Source: Woeseiaceae bacterium (GTDB lineage Bacteria; Pseudomonadota; Gammaproteobacteria; Steroidobacterales; Woeseiaceae). From it: DNA of 64,000 bases. The stretch spans positions 38,197 to 102,196 of the forward strand of contig JAJFKU010000072.1 in NCBI GenBank assembly GCA_021773035.1, in the 5' to 3' direction. Positions 48,359 through 54,873 of this stretch are shown in pieces; position 1 is the stretch's first letter, and every line of letters starts with the position of its first letter. Under the pieces are notes generated by a model. That model saw only the letters and a list, made by a program, of their open reading frames with translations. It had not been told where the DNA came from and did not search any database. Both the position numbers and the translations under genes were made by a program.

Positions 48359-48936
48359 ATTCGTGATTCTTGATTAGAGGCGTTTCGAATATCCAGAAGC
48401 GCAGCCGATATATGCTTCTCGACCATGCTGCACGAAACACCCATTTTCTCAGCTATCTCACGATAGCTCATTCCCTGGAAGCGATTCATTATGAACGCGC
48501 TGCTGCGCTTCCTGGGCATGCGGTCGATAATACGCAGGGCGATTTCAAGATCTTGCGACACCTCCACCTGATCCTCTATTGACTGCGTTTTATCCAGGAA
48601 CGTCTGGTCGTCAAAATCCTCGTGGTAATCTGATTGCCGAACTACGGCTCTGCGCCGCATATCGCGTATTAGATTTGTCGCCACAGTAAACAGATAGGCT
48701 CGAGTGCTCTCGACTCCGGCCGAGAGCTTGTCTTCGAGATCTTTCTGCCGACACAGACGAAGAAATACTTCCTGCGCGATCTCCTCTCTATCACTTTCAT
48801 TCGCAAGGCGAATGCGCAGAAATCGCCTGAGTGGAATCTCATGCTCGTCCACAACACGCGCAAGTACATGCCGTTGCCGACTGTCGTCCGCAGCCAGCAT
48901 GTATACAACGTTTGAGAGACTCCGCTTTGTTGACAA
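48355..48936 (-). CDS. FecI-type ECF sigma factor
   Basis: About 193 residues. Region 2 has 'ESDREEIAQEVFLRLCRQ' and 'AYLFTVATNLIRD'. Region 4 is a helix-turn-helix 'GMSYREIAEKMGVSCSMVEK'. It should direct RNA polymerase to the receptor operon when FecR signals. Start is uncertain: TTG 48936 has GAGGGTGG at good spacing; ATG 48900 has no RBS; the frame stays open to 48984. It is divergent from the metal exporter, and no Fur box was obvious in the gap. Confidence 0.9.
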   Translation of the reverse strand: MSTKRSLSNVVYMLAADDSRQRHVLARVVDEHEIPLRRFLRIRLANESDREEIAQEVFLRLCRQKDLEDKLSAGVESTRAYLFTVATNLIRDMRRRAVVRQSDYHEDFDDQTFLDKTQSIEDQVEVSQDLEIALRIIDRMPRKRSSAFIMNRFQGMSYREIAEKMGVSCSMVEKHISAALLDIRNASNQESRI

Positions 48937-49114
48937 AAAACCACCCTCTACACTGGTAAACGCAATCCGTACAGTTTTCCTCAATGGTCTTTTCGGATCA
49001 CCGGATAAACTGCCAAGCTTGCGAGTGCCATAGTATCATCGCGTCTGGCAACGCTCATTGTTGTTCTATCGACGCACACTCAGGAACACGATTTCGACTA
49101 GTTGGAGGCAATCG

Positions 49115-50056
49115 ATGCATACGCACGATCTCGGCTTATGGCAACACGACCACGTATTCAATCAGGACAAACGACGCCCCGGCGAGCGACGCACGCTGTG
49201 GGTCGTATTGTTAACCGCCATCATGATGGTCATCGAAATTACGACTGGCGTGATCTATGGCTCGATGGCGCTGCTCGCAGACGGTTTACACATGGCCTCT
49301 CACACGACAGCACTCGGCATTACGGTATTCGCATACGTCATAGCGCGGCGCCTTGCCTCGGACCGACGATTTGCGTTTGGCGTCGGTAAGATAAATAGCC
49401 TGGCGGGGTTTGCCAGTGCAGTGCTGCTGCTTGGTTTTGCAGTGATAATGGTCTCCGAGAGTGTAGATCGTCTTATGAACCCGGTCGCCATTGGCTTTGA
49501 TCAAGCGCTCATCGTGGCCGTCGTTGGTTTGCTCGTGAACGGGTTCAGTGCATGGCTGTTAATGTCGACTCCGCACGATCACCACCATGACCATGAGCAT
49601 GACTCATCTCATCATCATGATCACAATCTCAGAGCGGCATACTTGCATGTGTTGGCAGATGCGCTGACGTCACTGCTCGCGATAGTGGCACTGCTGGCGG
49701 GCAAATATTGGGGCGCGAGTTGGCTGGATCCGACGATGGGGATTGTCGGTGCGATACTCGTTGCTCGCTGGTCGCTGGGATTGATAAAGGCCTCATCCCG
49801 CGTTCTGCTCGATTGGCAGGTCGATGCGGAAACCGCTTGAGCATTGCGAGCAACGATTGAACGAAACACGACAGACCGTGTTACGGACTTGCATGCATGG
49901 AGTATAGGGCATGGTATTTACAGTGTTGAACTGGCCGTAGTCACGCATGAGCCCAGACCACCGGAGTACTATAAGTCTATGCTGAAAAAGGAACTCAACG
50001 TTGTTCATGCAACGGTAGAAGTACACAACTGCACTTCCAGGTACCAGCCGGCCTGA
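49115..50056 (+). pseudogene. DmeF-type cation diffusion facilitator interrupted by an in-frame TGA
   Basis: A CDF metal exporter (Co/Ni/Cd-type DmeF branch). It opens MHTHDLGLWQHDHVF, the DmeF-like His-rich start. Six TM helices follow, with the first metal site in 'LLADGLHMASH' and the second in 'HVLADALTS', and a His-rich cytosolic loop (DHHHDHEHDSSHHHDH). At 49838-49840 a TGA interrupts the frame. The same frame then continues without a shift through the C-terminal metal-sensing domain ('RVTDLHAWSIGHGIYSVELA', 'HATVEVHNC') to 50056. A single C-to-T change (CGA to TGA) would explain it. The two pieces are 241 and 72 codons. RBS TTGGAGG precedes ATG 49115. The truncated TM part might still work. 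Confidence 0.82.
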
Positions 50057-50057
50057 G

Positions 50058-50882
50058 ATGATTACACGACCGAAAGATTACTTGCAGAGAATTGTGCTCA
50101 CGATCCTCTTTGCTTGCGGCTCTGCCTGTGTGACCACATCTGTGGCCATCAACGAGAACTGGAGTGTTTCCGCGACGGATACCTGTGACGCGGTTACTGT
50201 AGGCTGGCCGGTCGCAATTGATCTTCTCCAGGAAATAGTTGGGGCGAACTTCAGACCAAGGAGTTCAGCAAACGATGAGATCGGTACCCTGTTTCTTGCG
50301 ATAACTCGATGCCATGACTCATCAATCTCTGGTTTATCGGTTGGACCGTTTACCGTGGCCAACGTCGTTGTGCCGTTGGACGCATCTGTAATGCCCAGGG
50401 TAATTTCCGGATTGTCGGAGCGCGGAATGACTTCACAGCCGCTTACCGTTGGCGATCCGTCGGGTGAAATTTTTCGGCTTTTTTCCAGATACGGATTCAC
50501 GGTAATGCCGGGTGAATCGACATTGGTGGTAAATGCAGATTCGGGAAAATATGACGTTCAAGGTACCGTGACGCTAGGTCAGGGGGTAATAAGAGTTTCC
50601 TTTACCGCTGACAGCCCAAGCCATCAGGTGAACCAGACGATTGCCACAGTGGGTACAGGCGTTGATTTGTATAACGCGCTCTCTGGCCAAGTCGAAAGTC
50701 GCCGCATCGGCAGCGGTCGTGCGTCCGTAGCGATGGTAGGAATGACACCATTGTCGGATTTGGCGCTCGCGGAGGAGCCAGCCACAGCTTGGTTGGATAT
50801 CGGGCTGGCTTGGGATTTTACGTTTTGGTGCGATGCGCTGTCGCCAGACAAGCCGTTCCCGTCCCTGAAGTGCGAACGCTAG
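50058..50882 (+). CDS. Exported protein of unknown function
   Basis: 274 residues, not recognised. The N-terminus (KDYLQRIVLTILFACGSACV) looks like a signal peptide, possibly a lipoprotein signal at the second Cys, though the lipobox is imperfect. The rest is mixed alpha/beta with four or five scattered Cys and no clear motif. ATG 50058 is one base after the stop of the interrupted metal exporter, suggesting coupled expression, but a shared function is not shown. It is the last gene of the first accessory segment; 283 bases then follow with only the tRNA-end repeat and a terminator. Confidence 0.65.
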   Translation: MITRPKDYLQRIVLTILFACGSACVTTSVAINENWSVSATDTCDAVTVGWPVAIDLLQEIVGANFRPRSSANDEIGTLFLAITRCHDSSISGLSVGPFTVANVVVPLDASVMPRVISGLSERGMTSQPLTVGDPSGEIFRLFSRYGFTVMPGESTLVVNADSGKYDVQGTVTLGQGVIRVSFTADSPSHQVNQTIATVGTGVDLYNALSGQVESRRIGSGRASVAMVGMTPLSDLALAEEPATAWLDIGLAWDFTFWCDALSPDKPFPSLKCER

Positions 50883-50972
50883 TGTTTTTCTTGAACGTTA
50901 TGAATAAGATCTCAGTCTGGAGGTTCGGCGGCTATATCTATAGCTGTCATCAGCTGTAAACAGCGACTAAAG

Positions 50973-50988
50973 CCTGCTCCCGCTACCA
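50973..50988 (+). repeat. Second copy of the tRNA-fMet 3' end (att-like)
   Basis: CCTGCTCCCGCTACCA matches 40899-40914 of tRNA-fMet at 15 of 16 positions, including the encoded CCA, with no tRNA body upstream. It lies 10 kb from the real tRNA and is followed by a terminator. Confidence 0.7.
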
Positions 50989-51001
50989 CTCAGAGAGAAC
51001 T

Positions 51002-51025
51002 CGGCCTCGCGCCGTTTTTTTTTTT
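51002..51025 (+). terminator. Terminator after the second tRNA-end copy
   Basis: Short stem CGGC-CTCGC-GCCG followed by eleven T. It occupies the place a tRNA terminator would. Confidence 0.7.
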
Positions 51026-51146
51026 AGCTTATCAGATGCTCTTTCCACGGCTTTTCTGTCGCCTACATATCTCGCTCGAGAGCGCTTCATAAAACCAAAT
51101 TGCAACCATTGCATTGTGTTTTGGCGTGCAGTTCACTAAGGTATAC

Positions 51147-51162
51147 GCAACCATCAGGTTGC
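51147..51162. promoter_or_regulatory. Candidate ArsR operator before the SRPBCC gene
   Basis: GCAACC-ATCA-GGTTGC, perfect 6-bp arms, three bases before ATG 51166. A half-site-like GCAACCATT occurs at 51102-51110. An ArsR repressor is encoded in the same operon. Confidence 0.5.
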
Positions 51163-51165
51163 ATA

Positions 51166-51630
51166 ATGAATCAATCAGACCAAGAGCAAGATCGAATCGA
51201 GAAGATCGTCGACCTCGCAGCGCCCGTTTCGCGAGTCTGGCGTGCGCTTACGGACCACGAAGAATTTGGGCAATGGTTTAGAGTTCGACTTGGTGGCCCG
51301 TTCAAGGTGGGTGAGACGACGACGGGCAATATCACCTACCCTGGCTATGAGCACATGACGTGGGAGTCTGTGACCGAGCGCATGGAGCACGAGCGGCTGT
51401 TCGTTTTTTCCTGGCCTCCCAGCGCCATTGATCCCGATACGACCTACGGCGACGATGCCAAAGTAGTGGTTGAGTTTCGCCTACAGGCAACAGAAAACGG
51501 CACGCGCCTGACGATCACCGAGACGGGCTTTCTGCAGTTCCCGGAATCGAAACGACTAGAGGTACTTCGATCAAACAAAGAGGGCTGGGACATACAGGCC
51601 AGGAATGTTGCCGAATATGTCGCGGGTTAG
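51166..51630 (+). CDS. SRPBCC (AHSA1/START-like) domain protein
   Basis: 154-residue protein of the Bet v 1-like hydrophobic-ligand fold. It begins 'IEKIVDLAAPVSRVWRALTD' and has 'FGQWFRVRLGGPFKVGE', 'ERLFVFSWPP' and a C-terminal helix 'KEGWDIQARNVAEYV'. ATG 51166 is chosen over an upstream start because the palindromic operator lies between them. It overlaps the downstream ArsR gene by 14 bases, a very common pairing in which ArsR represses the pair. The ligand is unknown. Confidence 0.88.
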   Translation: MNQSDQEQDRIEKIVDLAAPVSRVWRALTDHEEFGQWFRVRLGGPFKVGETTTGNITYPGYEHMTWESVTERMEHERLFVFSWPPSAIDPDTTYGDDAKVVVEFRLQATENGTRLTITETGFLQFPESKRLEVLRSNKEGWDIQARNVAEYVAG

Positions 51631-51949
51631 GGCTCGAAGCAAGGAACCGGCACCCGTCTTTGCCGCCTTGGGCTGTGCCACGCGCCTTGAGCTGATATCG
51701 CGCCTCAGTGACGGTGGTGATTATTCGATTACCGAACTGACCGACGGTCTCGATCTAACCCGCCAGGCAGTTACCAAGCACCTGCAGGTGTTGCTACGCG
51801 CCGGCATTGTCAACAGCCGGCGTGTTGGCAGAGAGAGCCGTTTCACCATCCGGCCCGGCCCGATTACGCAAGCTAAGGAATACCTCACACGGGTTTCGGA
51901 TCAATGGGACAAGTCGATTGCGAGGTTGCGGGCAACGGTTGAGCAGTAG
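51617..51949 (+). CDS. ArsR-family transcriptional repressor
   Basis: 110-residue winged helix protein. It has 'VFAALGCATRLELISRLSDG' and the recognition region 'ITELTDGLDLTRQAVTKHLQ', then 'VNSRRVGRESRFTI'. No Cys-rich metal site of the ArsR/SmtB type is visible, so it probably senses an organic ligand or acts constitutively. It likely binds the palindrome at 51147-51162. Confidence 0.9.
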   Translation: MSRVRARSKEPAPVFAALGCATRLELISRLSDGGDYSITELTDGLDLTRQAVTKHLQVLLRAGIVNSRRVGRESRFTIRPGPITQAKEYLTRVSDQWDKSIARLRATVEQ

Positions 51950-52037
51950 ATCGGCAACCCACCACTAGCCAGGCCGCAAGCAGTGGAATCTCAAGTATGG
52001 CGAGTGGCTCTCGGGACGTTGCCAACGTACAAAGCGC

Positions 52038-52050
52038 GCCCCCGCTACCA
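52038..52050 (+). repeat. Third copy of the tRNA-fMet 3' end (att-like)
   Basis: GCCCCCGCTACCA is identical to the last 13 bases of tRNA-fMet (40902-40914) and lies 1,062 bases after the second copy. No tRNA body is present upstream. The bases 51950-52037 and 52089-52213 show no gene. Confidence 0.65.
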
Positions 52051-52066
52051 TCTTCATATGCAAGGG

Positions 52067-52088
52067 CCTCGTTTCGGCGAGGTTTTTT
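52067..52088 (+). terminator. Terminator after the third tRNA-end copy
   Basis: Stem CCTCG / CGAGG, loop TTTCGG, six T. It may be the original chromosomal or a former insert's tRNA terminator. Confidence 0.75.
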
Positions 52089-52213
52089 GCGTTCGCGGAT
52101 CGGCGCGCCGATTCGACGATCTGCTTCGGAACCGACAGCCGCTAGTGCCTGACTGAATTCCGGTAGGAAATCACCGATCGCCGCCAGCAAAAGGGCCACC
52201 TGTCAGTCCAGTC

Positions 52214-52471
52214 TTAACGTTTTCCCGCGCTATCAATCTTGTTAGCCAATAACGACACTTGTAACTCTACTCGCTTAATTTCACGCTTAATGGATAGCCG
52301 GTTCAATTCCATAAAGAACCAAAGGCGTAGCACAGTGACGACAACGAACGCCAATAAGGCACCGCCAAACCAGTTCAGTTTCACCGCAATATCATTCGCG
52401 TACACGAAATTGATAGCGCAATACACGCCAATTCCGACGAAAATAAAAATCAGGGCGAAGGCGGCAAACAC
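52214..52471 (-). pseudogene. C-terminal remnant of a DUF6768 membrane protein
   Basis: The 85 codons resemble the C-terminal part of DUF6768 proteins, small membrane partners of ECF sigma factors. Two TM helices are present ('ALIFIFVGIGVYCAINFVY' and 'GALLAFVVVTVLRLWFFMEL'), then the conserved 'REIKRVELQVSLLANKI'. The usual N-terminal cytosolic part is missing; the frame extends upstream only as GQFKWA before a stop. It overlaps the 3' end of the truncated sigma gene, consistent with a deletion that joined the two. Confidence 0.6.
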
Positions 52472-52845
52472 CGCCCACTTGAATTGTCCTCAACTCCGCA
52501 CTCTATGTCAGCATCAACTGCGGAATCCGGGTTGTCGCCTGATACTTCACGTTTGCGACGTCGGATTTCCTTGCGTTGATAGTCGACGCCGCGCCTGTGC
52601 AGTATCCGGTACGCCCACTTTGGGAAAGCGATTGGGTCCTTGAGCCGTCCGATTTGCTTTGCCACCGTGAGGCACGCGTCCTGTACCACGTCTTTCGCTG
52701 CCTCCCGATCACGCAGTTGATACGTCGAGTATCGTAGAAACTCGGGGTACCAAAGTCTTAGCAATTGATCCAGGGCGGTCGTCTTCCCGCTCTGTGCGGT
52801 CAAGACCAGCCACTCGGTCAATACGCGTTCACTGTTTCTTCGCAT
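52450..52845 (-). pseudogene. Truncated ECF sigma factor (region 2 only)
   Basis: 131 codons. Region 2 is clear: 'LLRLWYPEFLRYSTYQLRD', 'AAKDVVQDACLTVAKQI' and 'FPKWAYRILHRRGVDYQRK'. The sequence then runs through a linker and ends in 'GRCLPPSP', which is out-of-frame DUF6768 sequence. Region 4, needed for -35 binding, is missing. A deletion removing region 4 and the start of the partner gene explains both fragments. Confidence 0.65.
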
Positions 52846-53277
52846 TTGTTGTTTAGGTCGCTTCCCGGGCCCGTCTGGTTCAGTCCAATTCCGGTTAGCC
52901 TGTGATTTTGTACCCGGAGTAGGGACTACGGCAATAGAGTAAGAAAGCAGCTACGGAGTTGCGCAGGCATCCATTTGAGCGCAGTGCTCGCCTACCTATC
53001 AACCGTGATTTACTCAGCGGAAATCACTTATTTCTTGGAAAACCCGTAAACGTTCGGATGAACATATAGGAGGGTAGGCGATTTTGCGAGTACGTTGAAC
53101 TTCTCTCGATGCATGAATGAACGGAAACAATTTGTAACAAACTTAATCGTTTCAGAAATCGTCTCGAAACAGCACTGACCGACACTAATCCTCATAGATC
53201 GCCCCTCTCTGCAAATGCTTGGCGCAGACGTTTTCGAGATAGGGATTAGTAATCGTGTGACATGAGGAGAACAGGCA
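52846..53277. other. 432-bp intergenic region without a supported gene
   Basis: Moderately AT-rich. It contains a TTTGTAACAAA near-palindrome about 145 bases before the next gene, resembling a site upstream of the response-regulator gene. RBS GAGGAGAA lies directly before 53278. I see no tRNA, repeat array or conserved reading frame. Confidence 0.5.
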
Positions 53278-53925
53278 ATGAAATTCAGAACAGCAACCAG
53301 CATTGTGGTCGCATCGACCCTCGCTTTTATAGCTATACCGAGTCTTGCCGGGCAAGGACAACACGGTGCAAGCACTGACCGTGCCCAACAGGTGGACCGT
53401 GACCGCACGTATGATCGTGACCGAATGTCCGACAGGGATCGCACCTATGATCGGGATCGTACACAGGATCGTGATCGCATTGATGTGCCTGACCAGGATC
53501 GGGATCGAGACCGTGACCGCACAGATACCCCTGAGCAAGACCGGGATCGGGATCGCATTCATGATCCTGCCAATCTCCGGGACCAGGACATCTACGGGAA
53601 TGACTTCATGACCTCGGCTGAGCGTGATCAGTATCGCAAGAAGCTTGGTAGTGCGACGACACAGGAAGCACGGCAGGAATATCAGGCGCGGCATGAAGAA
53701 ATGATACAGAAGCGCGCTATGAAGCAAGGTCAAGACCTCGTCCCTCCGGGCCAGGGGCCCATTTATGGCGGCGAGTTCATGAGCGTGCAGGAACGCAATG
53801 AATACCGTGAGCAACTGCGTTTATTCGATTCTGAAGCGGAGCGTCAGCAGTTTCAGGCGCAACATCGCGAACTGATGCGTGAGAGAGCTCGTGTGCTAAA
53901 TCTCGAAATTGAGGAAGCTGAGTAA
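53278..53925 (+). CDS. Secreted Asp-Arg repeat protein with duplicated C-terminal module
   Basis: 215 residues. A signal peptide (VVASTLAFIAIPSLAG) precedes a low-complexity region (about residues 38-97) built from repeated D-R-D-R units broken by TY, MS, TQ, TP. After it come two related modules: 'IYGNDFMTSAERDQYRKKL' and 'IYGGEFMSVQERNEYREQL', each followed by an EA(R)QEYQARHEE / EAERQQFQAQHRE helix. The highly charged, strictly alternating region is probably extended and may bind ions or polyanions. Not recognised. ATG 53278 follows GAGGAGAA. Confidence 0.75.
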   Translation: MKFRTATSIVVASTLAFIAIPSLAGQGQHGASTDRAQQVDRDRTYDRDRMSDRDRTYDRDRTQDRDRIDVPDQDRDRDRDRTDTPEQDRDRDRIHDPANLRDQDIYGNDFMTSAERDQYRKKLGSATTQEARQEYQARHEEMIQKRAMKQGQDLVPPGQGPIYGGEFMSVQERNEYREQLRLFDSEAERQQFQAQHRELMRERARVLNLEIEEAE

Positions 53926-53955
53926 CCCCCCCCCACTACCAGCGTCCTCTGTGTT

Positions 53956-53983
53956 GGGGCCGGATTCGATCCGGCCCCGTTTT
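53956..53983 (+). terminator. Terminator after the Asp-Arg repeat gene
   Basis: 10-bp perfect stem GGGGCCGGAT / ATCCGGCCCC, three-base loop, then GTTTT. A run of nine C (53926-53934) lies between the stop and the hairpin. Confidence 0.85.
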
Positions 53984-54054
53984 CTCCCTGAAGCGGTTCC
54001 CGATACCGGAGTTTCGAGCGGTTGACGGGTCGCTTCATTAGTCAGGACAGAACA

Positions 54055-54849
54055 ATGAAAGTGAAACTAGTTCAGATTGTACCGTTGCTTGGCTGCGCGA
54101 TTATGCTGCAAGGTGTGACGGCGGCGGCCCAGGACATCGATCCAAAGTTCACACTGTCGACCGGTGTCGACTTCGCCAGTGGCACCTATGGTGGTGATGT
54201 GGATATCGAAGATACCTACGTTCCGCTGACCGCGACCGTCGACTATGGGCGTTTCGCGTTTCGTCTGACAGTGCCATACCTGAGTGTAAAGGCGCCAGAA
54301 GGTACGATCTTTGATCCGGGTGGTGAGCCCTTGCCCGGCTCCGGTGCCTTGACCACTGAGAGTGGCTTAGGCGACATCATCGGCAGCGTCACGCTCTATG
54401 ACGTCATAAATAATCAGCAGCTGGGCCTCGCAATGGATTTGACCGGCAAAGTCAAATTTGCGACGGCCGATGAAGACAAGGGACTGGGCACCGGCGAAAA
54501 CGATTATTCGGTGCAGGCGGACCTCTACAAGTTTATAGACGATTTCACATTGCTGAGTTCCGTGGGCTATAAGTTTCGTGGCGATCCAGGTGGGCTTGAT
54601 CTCAACGACGTATTCATGGCTTCTCTGGGCGGTACTTATAAGTTCACACCGGATGTGAACGGTGGCCTGTTCCTCGACTACCGCGAGTCGGCAATCAGCG
54701 GCAGCGACTCTGTTCAGGAATTGAGTGCGTTCGTGTCACGTCGCATCTCCGAAGATTGGAGAATTCAGGTCTATGCACTGACTGGTTTTACAGACGGCAG
54801 CCCTGATTGGGGTGCCGGATTGAAGGTCAAGAGAATCCTGAGCCGATAG
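54055..54849 (+). CDS. Outer-membrane beta-barrel protein of unknown function
   Basis: 264 residues. A signal peptide ends near TAAAQD. The mature protein has alternating aromatic/hydrophobic strands ('VDYGRFAFRLTVPYLSV', 'GLAMDLTGKVKF', 'FTLLSSVGYKF', 'GGTYKFTPDVNGGLFLDY', 'WRIQVYALTGF') typical of a 12-strand-type barrel resembling transporter-like proteins annotated in phenol-degradation gene sets. It ends KVKRILSR rather than Phe. Start ATG 54055 has AGGACA upstream. It is convergent with the histidine kinase. Confidence 0.7.
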   Translation: MKVKLVQIVPLLGCAIMLQGVTAAAQDIDPKFTLSTGVDFASGTYGGDVDIEDTYVPLTATVDYGRFAFRLTVPYLSVKAPEGTIFDPGGEPLPGSGALTTESGLGDIIGSVTLYDVINNQQLGLAMDLTGKVKFATADEDKGLGTGENDYSVQADLYKFIDDFTLLSSVGYKFRGDPGGLDLNDVFMASLGGTYKFTPDVNGGLFLDYRESAISGSDSVQELSAFVSRRISEDWRIQVYALTGFTDGSPDWGAGLKVKRILSR

Positions 54850-54873
54850 ACGAAACATGGCGATTAAGTCCGG

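Noticed and set aside
49838..49840. TGA as a selenocysteine codon
   Set aside because: CDF exporters have no known catalytic Cys/Sec at this linker position and no clear SECIS-like hairpin follows. A nonsense change is simpler.
53395..53570. GATCG/GACCG-rich repeats as a CRISPR or satellite array
   Set aside because: The repeats are short, in frame and translate to Asp-Arg units with varied codons. There are no spacers.
53926..53941. Possible fourth tRNA-fMet end (CCCCCC-ACTACCA) before a terminator
   Set aside because: Only 11 of 13 match, and the match depends on a nine-C run. Without CGCTACCA it is not convincing.
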